From Tritrichomonas musculus (taxonomy: Eukaryota; Parabasalia; Tritrichomonadida; Tritrichomonadidae), in the NCBI GenBank assembly GCA_039105265.1, contig JAPFFF010000061.1:558001-622000 (forward strand): a stretch of DNA of 64,000 bases. The letters are read 5' to 3'. The position numbers and the translations under genes are program-made. The notes beneath the pieces are model-generated. The model searched no databases and was not told the DNA's origin. It saw only the letters and a list, made by a program, of their open reading frames with translations. Positions 1 to 10,802 of this stretch are shown here, one piece after another. The first letter of the stretch is position 1, and every line of letters begins with the position of its first letter.

Positions 1-2
1 AA

Positions 3-137
3 TTTCCATTAAATATTAACAGCAATTTCACGTTCAATGCAACAGCTAATTTCATATTGATTAATTCTTCATTCTTTACATCAAATGGTATCTTAACTGA
101 AGATAACTCCAAGAATGAAATACATTCATTACTATAA
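3..137 (+). CDS. C-terminal tail of an unidentified protein (left edge)
   Basis: An open frame enters from the left edge and ends in TAA at 137. The 44 visible residues are rich in Asn, Phe, Ser and Thr (for example NFTFNATANF), a composition like the beta-rich distal parts of the fibre proteins elsewhere in the window. I cannot identify it. It converges with another open tail on the minus strand, the tail-to-tail arrangement usual in these elements. It could be a chance frame. Confidence 0.3.
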   Translation, partial: FPLNINSNFTFNATANFILINSSFFTSNGILTEDNSKNEIHSLL

Positions 138-148
138 AGTATCATTTA

Positions 149-280
149 TTACTTTTCCGAGATGATAATACAAAAAGGTGTTTGCTCTTCAGCTGGATTT
201 AGCGTCGGGTACATTTCAATCGTGGTAAATATTTTTTTGTAGTCATTAATGACAAATGGCAGCGTTAGCTGACCCAAGCT
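149..280 (-). CDS. Possible C-terminal tail of an unidentified protein
   Basis: On the minus strand a 43-codon open frame ends at 149 and contains LPFVINDYKKIFTTIEMYPT, which has protein-like composition and faces the plus-strand tail ending at 137. No family is recognised. It could be the remnant of an element-Z gene cut off by the repeat-rich end region. Support is weak: only composition and convergent placement. Confidence 0.22.
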   Translation of the reverse strand, partial: SLGQLTLPFVINDYKKIFTTIEMYPTLNPAEEQTPFCIIISEK

Positions 281-332
281 TTACTTGTGGAGGGATTTTT
301 TACACGGGACGTTAAAAAATCACGCCATTTTA

Positions 333-508
333 TATACTACTTTTTGTGAAGAGAACTTTTTGAACAGGAAACTTTTTGAATTATTAACTTTTTGAATACG
401 CGAACGATAGAACTTTTTGAATGTCTGGCTTTTTGAATGGGGTCCAGGGGCGGGAGCCCTTGGAGTAGTGGTAGGCTGGGGCTTGCCAAAGCCTACCGTA
501 TACTACTC
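333..508. repeat. Repeat-rich terminal region with two TATACTACT tips
   Basis: TATACTACT occurs at 333-341 and again at 500-508. Between them ACTTTTTGAA-like units recur at about 355, 371, 389, 412 and 430, followed by two GC-rich hairpins: CCAGGGGC pairing with GCCCTTGG at 444-463, and GGAGTAGT/GGTAGGCT pairing with AGCCTACC/ACTACTCC at 463-508. This resembles a terminal inverted repeat end with internal subrepeats. A similar paired-tip layout occurs at 38676-38784. Confidence 0.5.
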
Positions 509-975
509 CTGAATACTATCCAAACACACCAAAATTTGTTAACATCACTGAAGGACCACCACCAACATGTGATTATTATATTCCTCGCAAATTCAGAAAC
601 ATAAGAATCCCGCCACCAACATTTAAACAACATCCTGCACTCGAAAGACGAGTTCGAATAAGAGAAAAGTTGTTTGAGCAATTACAAGATGACCCAATAT
701 ATGAAGTGTACGCCAAAGAAAAACAAAGACAAGTTGAATCAATAAAGGCTAAACAACGAACCAACAGAATCAAATCATCATTCATTCAACAACCAAACCC
801 TCCTTCACCGTCAATGATTTGGAATGATTCGAGATATTGGAATCAATTGAGAAACACCGATGAATCATTTGATAAAACTGAAATCACTCCGTTCGATGCT
901 GATTTGAGTCCTACACGTAGACTCAACACATCCAAACATCGAAGACCAAAACGCAAAATGAGTGAACAAAAATAA
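509..975 (+). pseudogene. C-terminal part of a virion-associated protein (element A)
   Basis: An open frame runs from the junction with the Z tip to a TAA at 975. The product is basic and Pro/Arg-rich (IRIPPPTFKQHPALERRVRI near its start; RRPKRK near its end). It converges tail to tail with the large DxNGD-motif gene at 1029-3593. The same position is held by the 396-aa gene in B and the 509-aa gene in F, so I take it as their positional counterpart, although sequence similarity is not obvious by eye. The basic tail suggests a nucleic-acid-associated or virion role, which is an inference. The N-terminal part is not present on this side of the junction. Confidence 0.5.
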
Positions 976-1028
976 AAGCAATCAACATGCTTCAATGAAT
1001 ATCATTTCATTTATTTTTATTCCTTAAT

Positions 1029-3593
1029 TCATGCTTCTTCTTGAAATATATCAATATCGTATCTGTTTACATTACTTAATTGGTCTTTCTTCTGTGCATT
1101 TAATTTTTCCTTATATTCGAGATATCCACATTGCTGACCATAGATTTTATCAATCAAATTATTGATTATTCGATTATATTCTTCTTTATTTTCTCTTATC
1201 TCTTCAGTTGGTATTTCAGCAGCTAATTGAGTCTTTTCAGCTAGTTTTTGGGCTCTCTGCTTGTCAGTCATACTGACATTTATTAAGTATGATAGTGTCA
1301 ATGATTCCATTGATTGAATGAAAGCAATTGGCATTCCTTCCCAAGCACTCCTATTAGGATTGAATTCGCCGTTTTCAAAGTTAATGACCTTTGACAAATT
1401 ATCGATGAATGTTTTCATTCGCTTACCAATCATTTGATTGTACTTTGATTTGTTGATTTTCTTCCATGCCAACCATTGAATGTAATTCATTGGCTGTCCG
1501 CCTTTTTCAATCTCTTTCTTGACATTGTTATCAAAGTATATACAAAACAAAATATTTGAAACTGAAAGGTACGAAATGATTCTCGTTAATGGTTTGAATT
1601 GTGGGAATAATTGCCAGAAGACTTTCCAAACCTTTGCGAAATAGCTGGACCAATATGATGAAGGACTTAATCGTTTGCTGACTTTTGGCTTACCTAAACC
1701 GAGTTCATTGTGATAGAATTCTGTATATTTCTGGATGGTTTCATTTGGATTAATAATATATTCACCTTTCTCCCAATCTACGGAATCCTTTGATTTATTG
1801 AATTGTTCATTGAGCCAAACATTGAACGGTTTAGCTTTCCTTTCTTCAGCTGATTTGACAACAGTCTTCCATACTTTCTTATAAGGAGAAGCAAATACAA
1901 GTTTATAACCGTTTATGACTTGTGGCACTCCTTTCTTATCAACTAATACAATATCATCAATCTTATCTCCGTTCAGGTCTGTTATTGCTTCACCATTTGG
2001 GTCCATTCCGTTTGTAGGAAGTAAACGATATTTTGGCTTTCCGTCTTGGTCAAGATGTGTATGACAATAAATTGTTGCTTGGTCTCTGGTTGAGGCAGCA
2101 GGAATGTATTTGATTCTGTAATTACCATTAATGATTAAATCAAGAAAGCTTTGTTTATAGTATGTTGAACTCTTGGCGGGTGATTGAATGTTAAGGTTTG
2201 TGAAATCTCTATCGATGTTTTCAAGAACGGTGGGTGCATCTCTGTCCTCACGCTTACCTCTTACTGTTGTGGCTTTAGCTTTTTTAATTAAGGCATTGAT
2301 TTCATCATCGGATATTTTTTGTGCAAATGGATTTCCAGGTTTAAATATTTTTTGATTAAATTCAACTTTATCACCATCATCAATGAACTTACCATGCTTC
2401 TTTGGTTTATTTGCTTGTTTAGCGTATTCAGTAAATGTTTGATTGAGGTCATCACCATCTTCTCTATCGAAAACAAATGACTGCGAAAAATCGTCTGCGT
2501 CTGTCATGTCTCTTTTAGATGCTGAAAAATTATTAACAACATCATTTGGTTTCACAAATGGGACTGGTTTAATTGATGGTGGTTTGATTGGTTGTATGAC
2601 ATCAGAGCCTTTGATAGGTTTTTTATTAATGATTGTGTCAAACACTCTGAAGAATGATGATAAGCCTGTAATTGATTTTCGTTCATTGGTGATATCAATG
2701 TTTCTCTTCATATTATCTCTAATAGTTTCAAGTGTTTGATGTAATGCATCAACGTTTTCCTTTGCTTGTTCATCAAGTTTGTTTTGTGGTTTCTTTGCTG
2801 CTTCATAACATCTTGGTAGTACATTGAGCCATGGTTGATTATAGCCTAATTGCTTGAGCAATTCAATGTCATCATCTACCAAATCATAAGGGGACAGCAA
2901 CAAGGCTGATAGATTATCTTCATCTTCTTCTTCTAATTCTGGGAAGTTAAATGATATTGATGGAAGTGAATCATCTTGCTCCAAAAAACTTGTATTCAAT
3001 AATTCATCAGAATCACTCGGAGTTATGCGTTTTCTTCTTGGTGTTCTTCGTTTATTGCTGTCAGGTGTTGGTTCATGTATGCTTGTTCTCTTTCTTCTTC
3101 CTTTGGTGGTTTGTGGTGTTTGACTCTTTCTCGGTGGTTTGATGGGTGATGAACGAAAACCATCAGAACTATAATTCAAATCATCGTTGACAACAATATT
3201 GAAGTAATTGATAATTGTATCAAGACTTTTTTTATCTTGTGTGTACTCTCTTAAACTAAGGAATTGATTGCCTTTGCTTTTAATACCAGCATTGATTTTG
3301 TTCATCAATGAAACAAATCGACGAAACTTGACTTTCATTTCACGAATCTTTCCCACACTTCTTCCTGTATACTCATTGTTTTGTATCAAATACAACAAAT
3401 TAATTAAATCATTGGGGTGTTCTAGTTTGTATGTACTGAGAAATGTGTTCTTAAAATAATCTATCGGGTCCTCTAGTTCAGAATCATCATCATCAGGTTT
3501 AGAAACCTCGCTGTCAAATATAGTATCATCATCAATATTACTCAAATCTAATTCAAAGCTATCAGATGAATTATTTTTGTCTTGTTTTGACAT
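1029..3593 (-). CDS. Large conserved protein with DxNGDxxDD motif (element A copy)
   Basis: 854 residues. The N-terminal half is acidic, low-complexity and variable (runs of D/S/E, then RRKRTSIHEP-type basic patches). The C-terminal half is conserved with the copies in B, F and, more distantly, E. The conserved core reads FLDLIINGNYRIKYIPAA, then a DLNGDKIDDI loop that resembles a calcium-binding dockerin/EF-hand loop, then VINGYKLVFASPYKKVWKT. It is divergent from the fibre gene, with starts 22 bp apart, exactly as in B. I recognise no named family. A structural virion protein or DNA-linked terminal protein are both possible. The function is unknown. Confidence 0.75.
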   Translation of the reverse strand: MSKQDKNNSSDSFELDLSNIDDDTIFDSEVSKPDDDDSELEDPIDYFKNTFLSTYKLEHPNDLINLLYLIQNNEYTGRSVGKIREMKVKFRRFVSLMNKINAGIKSKGNQFLSLREYTQDKKSLDTIINYFNIVVNDDLNYSSDGFRSSPIKPPRKSQTPQTTKGRRKRTSIHEPTPDSNKRRTPRRKRITPSDSDELLNTSFLEQDDSLPSISFNFPELEEEDEDNLSALLLSPYDLVDDDIELLKQLGYNQPWLNVLPRCYEAAKKPQNKLDEQAKENVDALHQTLETIRDNMKRNIDITNERKSITGLSSFFRVFDTIINKKPIKGSDVIQPIKPPSIKPVPFVKPNDVVNNFSASKRDMTDADDFSQSFVFDREDGDDLNQTFTEYAKQANKPKKHGKFIDDGDKVEFNQKIFKPGNPFAQKISDDEINALIKKAKATTVRGKREDRDAPTVLENIDRDFTNLNIQSPAKSSTYYKQSFLDLIINGNYRIKYIPAASTRDQATIYCHTHLDQDGKPKYRLLPTNGMDPNGEAITDLNGDKIDDIVLVDKKGVPQVINGYKLVFASPYKKVWKTVVKSAEERKAKPFNVWLNEQFNKSKDSVDWEKGEYIINPNETIQKYTEFYHNELGLGKPKVSKRLSPSSYWSSYFAKVWKVFWQLFPQFKPLTRIISYLSVSNILFCIYFDNNVKKEIEKGGQPMNYIQWLAWKKINKSKYNQMIGKRMKTFIDNLSKVINFENGEFNPNRSAWEGMPIAFIQSMESLTLSYLINVSMTDKQRAQKLAEKTQLAAEIPTEEIRENKEEYNRIINNLIDKIYGQQCGYLEYKEKLNAQKKDQLSNVNRYDIDIFQEEA

Positions 3594-3615
3594 TGTTTAG
3601 TTTCTAATAAATTGA

Positions 3616-6600
3616 ATGTTTACGATTGAGCAGAGCGGGCACATAACAAAAACAAATACCATTGACGGATTGATTAACGAATACATTAAAAGATATGTCG
3701 ACAATTATGTTATCAAAGGTGATTCATCAAACGGAAATGGAATCACCGAGGAACAATTGAATGAAGCTGTTAACGGATTGCGTGATTACGTCATTAACAA
3801 TTATGCTTTATCAACTGATATACCTGATGACTTGATTAATGAAGAATCATTGACGACAAAAATAAATGAAGCATTAAAAGGATATGCATTGAAGAGTGAA
3901 ATACCTGAACCTGTTGATTTAACAGCGTATTATACTAGTGCACAAGCTGATGAGAAGTTTGTCGATGAGGATGAATTGGCTTATGAATTGGATAAGTATG
4001 AAACGAAAACAGTCGCTGAAGACAAATATGCATTGAAGAGCGATTTAACAAACAACAATAATATTGAAATACTTACATATGAAAAAGAATATAATAAAGA
4101 TGCTCCAACATTTCTTCAACATATAGGCGAAATTGCTAATGATAACAATGTATTATCGGCTAATTTATGTTTGTATGTTCTTTCTAATTTTATTGAATAT
4201 ACCAATGATAATAAATTGATTGTTAAAACAGAAATAGTGGATAATGATGATGTTGAAACATTTCTACATAATATATACATTCGTTCTTTTGATAAAAACG
4301 TATTGTCAGCTAAATTAACAAGAGAATTTGTGTATAAATATGTCGAGCATGTTATGACTAATAAAACATATATACCAACAGATTTGGTCAATGAATCAAC
4401 ATTGAATGAAAAACGGAAAGGATATGTATTGAAGACGGATATCCCAGAAGTACTCAAAAATAGTGAGTTGTAATTGAACCCAAAGGAACAATTACCAGAA
4501 TTAGTTTTCCAGAAATTGATGGCTGATGATGTTAAACCATTATCAGCTAAAGCATCAACGTGTTTAACAAGTATGGCAGCTCAGGAAGCTCTTCAGGAGG
4601 CTTTGGATTCTTGTGCCAGACATTATGTTCCAAAAGATGATTTGAAGAATTACATCACGAGAGATAATTTGAATGTATCAACTGAATACACAATTGAAAC
4701 TAAGACATATATGCTTCCTAATATAGGTCCAATACCAGAAGAATATGAAGAAAACGGAATGGAAACATCTCACGTTTTACCATTCAAAGAAGGTACACAT
4801 TTGGTTGGTTATAAATTAGACAATAGTGGTGATATATTCCATTTTGATATCAGATTTAAGACAAATGATTTATATGCTGATGATGAATATAACGTTAAAC
4901 AACATGAAGCTGAAGGATTTGATAGTGAAGGGGAGTATTTTGAATTAGTGTGGGATGAAGTTAGTGGAGCAATTTATGATAGATATCAATACCTTCCAAT
5001 AACAATAACATTAGCAGAAACAGAAAATGAATTAGCATTGAAGAGTGATATCCCAGAACCTGTTGACTTGACACCGTATTATACTAGTGCACAAGCTGAT
5101 GAGAAGTTTGTTGATGAGGATGAATTGGCTTATGAATTAGATAAGTATGAAACGAAAACAGTAGCAGAAGGTACGTATGCATTGAAAAGTGAATGTGATA
5201 ATAATCTTGGTGAATATCGAAAGAAAAACGATTTGACATATTCTGCAAAATATATTCCATTAACAGTTGAATATAAAGATGAAAACATTGATGTCGGTGA
5301 TATAGAAGCTAAACAAACCGCTCATATTGAATTCTGTGAAGGTGGTAAATTGGTTGGTAAGATGCTTTCACAAGCTAATTTACCTGAAGTAATTCAAGAT
5401 ATTGATATCATATTCAAAACCGATGAAATCATTAAGAGCACTGATTCCGTTGATCATCCAGGTAATTATAATTGGCACATGATGTATCTCAGTAGAGAAC
5501 CAGATGTCGTGATTGCTTGGGATGATATCAATGGAATTCTTTACGGTGTGCATTCTGGAATACCTGCTATTGGTTCTGTAATCATTGACTCTGCATTTAA
5601 AGTTATTCCTGAAGATAAACTATTACTTCATAAAGATTTAAATGAATATATTCTCAAAAATGGTGAGTTGCAATTGAACCCGAAAGAGAAATTACCAGAA
5701 GAAGCCATACAGAAAATGATGGATAATGATGATAAACCATTATCAGCTCAAGCATCAATGTGTTTATCAAATATTATGGCTAATGAAGTTCTTCAGGTGT
5801 CTTTGGATTCTTGTGATGAACGATGTGTTTTAAAAGAAGGTGATTCAACTATTAAAGTTACATTGTCAATATTAGCTGAAAATGCTACAGATTCAAAATT
5901 AACAAAATCATTAATATTTGGGAGAAGTTCAACTGAAAATGAAGCCGCAACATTAAGCTTTTTCATGAATTCAGGAGCTTTAGGAGTTGTTGGACATGAA
6001 AATCTTATAAATTGGAGTACAACAAATACAACTTTTCATAATAATATTGTATTAGCATATAGTAAATTAGAAATAGATAGTAAAGAACCTAACGGATTTC
6101 TTGTTTATCAAGAAAATCCAAATTTATATGAATCGAACATAATTCTTGGTCTTGATTCAGCAAAATGTGCAAAAATACAATATTATAATCAAGGTAATTT
6201 AGCTCGTTATAGAGTAATATTAAATGATTCAATCGCATTTTTATATGAAATTACTTCATCAGTAAGAACAACAACAATTGATTCTAATTTATTTGTTAAC
6301 GGTAAGATAACATCAAACGGTTCAAATACGATTACCCATTACTCTCCGATTGAATCATCAATGAACTCTGTTAATGATTTCGTTGTTGGTTCTCCAGTGT
6401 ATATGACAGGTAAGGTTTACAAACATGTTGGTGATGAATGGAAACCATCAACAGCTGATGATACAACTGATTGTATTTGTAGTGTCAAGACATCAGGAAC
6501 ATGGAAAGAATATGTCGGCATTTGTGTGAGAATCGATGACAAAAATAAATGTATCATATTTAGTTCACATGGTGATTATATGGTTCGCGTTAATGATTCA

Positions 6601-6761
6601 TCATGTTATTCAATCGGTGATGAAGTGTTTATCGATAATGAAGACAATAAGCTGAAAGTTCTTTCAGGAGAGACAGCGATAACATAAAAATAAAACGTAT
6701 GACAGTGGGAATCATCACAAGCATCATTGATGAAAGAACATTAGCTGTATTCAAAGAGTAA
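3616..6761 (+). pseudogene. Phage-like fibre protein gene (element A), broken
   Basis: This is the homologue of the 8026-10788 gene of B. It begins MFTIEQSGHITKTNTIDGLI, followed by repeated modules of the type YALKSDIPEPVDLT and YTSAQADEKFVDEDELAYEL, which recur within the gene. A distal beta-rich domain near the end contains THYSPIESSMNS, a CICSVKTSGTWKEYVGICVR segment and GDEVFIDNEDNKLK. Repetitive trimeric-fibre-like stalks with a distal domain are typical of phage receptor-binding proteins, so a surface attachment role is inferred. It shares a 22-bp divergent promoter region with the large DxNGD-motif gene. The gene is broken, with about two breaks. Confidence 0.7.
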
Positions 6762-7290
6762 ACCATACAATGAAATCAATATAAAACCTTCAAATAAATA
6801 TAATCGATTTATTTTTGTTCATTTATTTATTAATTCATGATTTCAATACATATCTGGTCAAAATAATTTTTCTTCAGAAAAAGTTCTCGAAAAATTTTTC
6901 GATAATATTGCTATAAATGTGTAAACCAATATAATATATAACCATTTAAATATAAATCTGTAAATGAAAACTATTATTATACGGCAATGATATGGCATGA
7001 TGGGTATTGCGTCTACAGAGACCTTGTAAAGGTGGTAGGTTCGATTCACATACATGACACTTTTCTGTATTATTTTATATATTATCCTAGAAAATGTAGA
7101 AAGCAACCGCTGGATTCGAAAGATAATAATATAAGAGAGGCAGAATGTACAACCCGTATACATTAAAACAATTCATGAAAAAACTATTATAAATGGTTTC
7201 CCACAAAGAACCGTCAAAAACTAAAAACACTTTACGTGTTCCCACAAAGAACCGTCAAAATACACCGTACTCTTTACATTAATAATCTTT
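6762..7290. other. Non-coding spacer of element A before the B insertion
   Basis: About 530 AT-rich bases without a convincing gene. A tRNA-like pair of A-box (TGGCATGATGGG, 6993) and B-box (GGTTCGATTC, 7038) matches is present but does not fold as a tRNA. The right part carries two direct copies of CCCACAAAGAACCGTCA at 7200 and 7241. An inverted copy lies beyond element B at about 29878-29894, so before B arrived this was probably an inverted-repeat, hairpin-forming spacer. Confidence 0.6.
7200..7260 (+). repeat. Two direct copies of CCCACAAAGAACCGTCAAAA
   Basis: The 20-base unit appears at about 7200-7219 and 7241-7260. An inverted version (TGACGGTTCTTTGTGGG) lies at 29878-29894. With element B removed the arms would be about 75 bases apart, so B landed between the arms of an inverted repeat in A. 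Confidence 0.7.
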
Positions 7291-7296
7291 ATACAT
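7291..7296. repeat. Target-site duplication, left copy (atacat)
   Basis: The six bases atacat stand directly before the AGTAGTATATG tip of element B and again directly after its right tip (29849-29854). Six-base duplications and AG...CT ends are what is known for Polinton integration, and here they fix the element ends exactly. Confidence 0.93.
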
Positions 7297-7560
7297 AGTA
7301 GTATATGTATGTTCGTATTGGTGGTCGAATAATTTTTCTAGGTCTCCCAATACCAGGAACCAAGCTCAAAACCTCATTTTAAAAATTAACGAAAAAATTA
7401 TCCACAGGGTTTAAATTTTAATTAGCCTCCATAATCTGTTGTAGAACAAGGCCTGTCATAAAGCGCTAAACACTCATTTTAAAATTTATTTCAAAGTTAA
7501 TTCGGGATTTAATTTTTAAATAAGGGCTCCAGAATGAATCTGAGAACAAGTTATAAAATT
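7297..7560 (+). repeat. Left terminal inverted repeat of element B
   Basis: 264 bp starting AGTAGTATATGTATG. Its reverse complement matches 29585-29848 with no difference that I can see. No gene lies in it; the first gene starts 38 bp further in. Confidence 0.93.
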
Positions 7561-7598
7561 TTAAATTAAGAATTTGTTTTTTTTATCTTATTTAAAAA

Positions 7599-8000
7599 AT
7601 GCAACAACGCATCGACCATATCATTTCTGAATTACTTGCTTTGAAAACCGAATTCGAACAATTAAATAATATATCAAATGAAACACAAATTGAACAACCA
7701 ACTGAATCTGAGGCACAAAGTGTCGAACCATCAACTGAATCAACTGAACAATCAAATGAATTAAATCCTATACGAAGAAGAACAAATCGTTCATTTCCAT
7801 TAAACAAATCCAAATTCCTTAATGATGAACAGAGAGACCAAGTTCTTCAATTTGCTTCTGACCATAAAGAAACAATTATGAATCAACCAAGGTCTAATCG
7901 AATTCAATTCCTTCAGAATCTAATTCGTGAACAATTAAATATCAATTTATCGTTATACATGACGGGAAAGCTGATTCAAATAATCTCATCCAACAATTAA
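7599..8000 (+). CDS. Small putative DNA-binding protein (element B)
   Basis: 133 residues. The N-terminus is a helical, Glu/Gln/Ser-rich tract; the C-terminal 70 residues are basic and helical (FPLNKSKFLNDEQRDQVLQF ... LYMTGKLIQI). The A homologue at 35527-36024 matches in the C-terminal part (KFLN, then a YMxxKIL-type ending). The conserved domain looks like a small helix-turn-helix-type module, but no named family is recognised. It lies directly inside the left terminal repeat and converges with the fibre gene. A regulatory or terminal-repeat-binding role is an inference from its place. Confidence 0.65.
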   Translation: MQQRIDHIISELLALKTEFEQLNNISNETQIEQPTESEAQSVEPSTESTEQSNELNPIRRRTNRSFPLNKSKFLNDEQRDQVLQFASDHKETIMNQPRSNRIQFLQNLIREQLNINLSLYMTGKLIQIISSNN

Positions 8001-8025
8001 GCTAAAAAAAATTTTTTTATACTAT

Positions 8026-10788
8026 TTATGCCTTAAAGCATGCAAGTGTTTTATTATCTATTATTGCAGTTATGATTCCGACAGTCATGCGTTTTATTTT
8101 TGATGTTATCGCTGTCTCTCCTGAAAGAATCTTCAATTTATTATCTTCATTATCAATAAATACTTCATCCCCAATACCATAACAAGATGAATCATCAACT
8201 TTTACAAGATAATCGCCATGGGAAGCGAAGGTAATACAATTATTTTTTTCATCAATTCTAACACAAATACCAACATATTCTTTCCATGAACCAGTAGTTT
8301 TGACACTACAAATACAATCTGTAGTATCATTCACAGTTGAAAGTATCCAAACTTTGTTTGGCTGAGAAACATTGTTTCGTACCCACGTATCACCATCATG
8401 TTTATAAACCTTACCAGTCATATATACTGGAGCTCCAATAACGAAATCATTAATAGAGTTCATTGATGACTCGATTGGGGAGTAGTGAGTAATTGTTGTG
8501 TTTGATTGCGTTCCGTAAATAGCAGCCTTATATTTTGCTAAATAACCTCGGGACATGATGCATCTTGAATATATTTGTTTAGCATCTAATAATTCCTGAG
8601 TAGTTGTCCAAGAATATCCGCCTATTGGGAAATTATATGTCAGGGGTCTTCCTGATGTTATATCAACAGTGTCTTCATAATAGAATGGGAATTTGAAATT
8701 GTCGAAATACACAGTTCTTTGATGTAATACAAGAACAATGTTATGAGGATTTCCAGTTGTATCATAGAATAATATTCTTATTTCCAAACATAGCGCATAA
8801 TCACCTACTATGTATTCCAGTTTAATTACCTTATCTTCAAGTTTTAGATAATGAATTGATATTTCACCGCCCTCTGTAATCGGTCCGCAATCAATAGCAC
8901 ATTTTTTTATTAGTTGTTCTTCTGTTATAACATTTGACTTCAGTGCAAAGTTATCATTCACATATTTCACCGAAGTAATCATATCATCATTCACAGGTTG
9001 GTTGCTGATTAATGTGATAGATGCATCATATATATTGGTCAGTGTATCGTCCACGGCTCTTATTGAGACAATACGTGTAGCTACACGAATATCTATTGAT
9101 TCGCTTGACTCACTACTGGTTGATTTGTATATGAGATTTGCACCCTTTCGACCAGCATAAGTATATTCAGCTTCTTCATATGTTGTATCATCAGCATTTC
9201 GTTTGAACTTTACGATTATATTTTTAGTTGTTAATACTCTTCTTATATATTCATCTGGGATTGCACAACCACTATCATTCTGTATACATTGAATTGTGAA
9301 TCGTTCTGGACTTTCATCAACAACATTCGAGTCTTTGATAAATGGTGATTCGATTTGAGCTCTAATGAAATTGTATGCTATTGGATTATTATTTCTATGT
9401 GCTGCAATATACGATACATATACAATTTGTCCATCATCATGATGCCATATTATTCTATCAATGCGTTTACCATTGCTATCATATCTGTCCAAGCAATCAA
9501 AAGTGTTAGTAGAGCCATTTGGTTTAAATATTACATCAATATGCATAATATCATCATCTTGATTATCTCCCCAATTAACATCAAATACCAAATGAACTCC
9601 AGCATTTGGTAGCTTAGGGGTAATATATGCACCGTCATATAATTTTGCAGGATATTCAATATTCAATTCAGTACCATATAATGCAGTACTCAATGCAGAT
9701 TCATTAACCAAATCAGATGGAATTGTTGGTATATCTGTTTTCAATGCATACTTATCTAATTCATAAGCCAATTCATCTTCATCAACAAACTTCTCATCAG
9801 CTTGTGCACTAGAATAATATGGTGTCAAGTCAACAGGTTTTGGGATATCGCTCTTCAATGCATAATTGTTCAACACATATCTAGCCGAATAAGCGTTTTT
9901 GTCTGTTGGTTCGATAGTTTTGGTTATTGAACATGATAATATTTCTGGTGTATCACCAGTTCCTGGATTGATTAATTCATGGCTGTGATACAGTATCCAA
10001 AGACCAGAACTACTTCCGTCGATACGCAGTATCTGAGAGGGTTGATTATCATCATCGTCATTGTACGAATAGTCTGCGTGAACATAATGGGCCGTATAGA
10101 AATTGTCTGATGATACAATATCCAACCCATATTGCTCAATCAGTTCATGATATGTGATGTAATCTAAATCAGGAATTGTATTATTGACGATTTCAAATTG
10201 AATTGTTGTTTGCCCCTCAATAATCTCTGGGATATCGCTTTTCACTTGCTCAATAGCAAGGGTCATATCTGTTGTCAAAGCATAATTTGATAAATCAACT
10301 GGTTCTGGAATGTCTTCTTTTTTTGCATACAATGTCATATCTGGCAAGTCCTGCGCTTTAGCGTACTCACTTAAGTTCGTAAGTTTCGCATATGGTTCCA
10401 AAGCAGTTGTCAAAGCAGATTCATTAACCAAATCTGTAGGTATTTCAGGTATGTCAGTTGATAATGCAAAATTGTTAACAACGTAATCACGTAATGTATT
10501 AACAGCGTTTTCAATTTCTTCACTACTAGCATACTTTAATAATTCTTTATTGAATTCCTCTGTTTTCAAATAATCGAATAAATCAGTTGTTTTCGCATAT
10601 GGTTTTAATAATTCTTTCAATTCCTCAGTATTCAAGCTTGACCCTAAATTATTTCCGTTATTGCATTGGCAGGAACCATTGGTTCCCGGACACAAATGTG
10701 TACAAGCATATTTCTTGATATATTCTATTATCAATTCATCAATTGTATTTACTTTTTTTATAGTACCCGCTTGTTCTATCGTGAACAT
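8026..10788 (-). CDS. Phage-like fibre protein (element B)
   Basis: About 920 residues. The MFTIEQ start at 10788 is chosen because the A homologue begins at the same motif. A Cys-containing spacer (CTHLCPGTNGSCQC) follows, then a stalk of repeats such as YAKTTDL, FALSTDIP, YAKKEDIPEPVDLS and SAQADEKFVDEDELAYELDK, then beta-rich segments. The distal domain contains THYSPIESSMNS, GAPVYMTGKVYKH and GDEVFIDNEDNKLKILSG. Repeated short helical/beta modules ending in a compact domain suggest a trimeric receptor-binding fibre. It diverges from the large DxNGD-motif gene with only 14 bp between starts. The function is inferred from architecture, not from a known family match. Confidence 0.75.
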   Translation of the reverse strand: MFTIEQAGTIKKVNTIDELIIEYIKKYACTHLCPGTNGSCQCNNGNNLGSSLNTEELKELLKPYAKTTDLFDYLKTEEFNKELLKYASSEEIENAVNTLRDYVVNNFALSTDIPEIPTDLVNESALTTALEPYAKLTNLSEYAKAQDLPDMTLYAKKEDIPEPVDLSNYALTTDMTLAIEQVKSDIPEIIEGQTTIQFEIVNNTIPDLDYITYHELIEQYGLDIVSSDNFYTAHYVHADYSYNDDDDNQPSQILRIDGSSSGLWILYHSHELINPGTGDTPEILSCSITKTIEPTDKNAYSARYVLNNYALKSDIPKPVDLTPYYSSAQADEKFVDEDELAYELDKYALKTDIPTIPSDLVNESALSTALYGTELNIEYPAKLYDGAYITPKLPNAGVHLVFDVNWGDNQDDDIMHIDVIFKPNGSTNTFDCLDRYDSNGKRIDRIIWHHDDGQIVYVSYIAAHRNNNPIAYNFIRAQIESPFIKDSNVVDESPERFTIQCIQNDSGCAIPDEYIRRVLTTKNIIVKFKRNADDTTYEEAEYTYAGRKGANLIYKSTSSESSESIDIRVATRIVSIRAVDDTLTNIYDASITLISNQPVNDDMITSVKYVNDNFALKSNVITEEQLIKKCAIDCGPITEGGEISIHYLKLEDKVIKLEYIVGDYALCLEIRILFYDTTGNPHNIVLVLHQRTVYFDNFKFPFYYEDTVDITSGRPLTYNFPIGGYSWTTTQELLDAKQIYSRCIMSRGYLAKYKAAIYGTQSNTTITHYSPIESSMNSINDFVIGAPVYMTGKVYKHDGDTWVRNNVSQPNKVWILSTVNDTTDCICSVKTTGSWKEYVGICVRIDEKNNCITFASHGDYLVKVDDSSCYGIGDEVFIDNEDNKLKILSGETAITSKIKRMTVGIITAIIDNKTLACFKA

Positions 10789-10802
10789 TTTGGGAATAAT
10801 AA

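Larger units (their letters stand above)
1..508. mobile_element. Right end of a Polinton-like element (Z), entering from the left edge
   Basis: This is the stretch left of a TATACTACT tip at 500-508, the same terminal motif that ends element B. To the right of the tip the sequence turns abruptly into coding sequence of element A, so Z is read as inserted into an A gene. It holds two short converging open tails (3-137 plus, 149-280 minus), then roughly 220 bases with four or five copies of CTTTTTGAA and an earlier TATACTACT at 333-341. The rest of the element lies outside the window, so family and age cannot be fixed. The assignment is an inference from the tip motif. Confidence 0.45.

Noticed and set aside
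6993-7047. tRNA-like A-box (TGGCATGATGGG) and B-box (GGTTCGATTC) at tRNA-like spacing
   Set aside because: The T-arm has only weak pairing, the middle forms a tight ACCTT/AAGGT stem with no proper anticodon loop, and there is no acceptor stem. Probably chance or a far-decayed tRNA.
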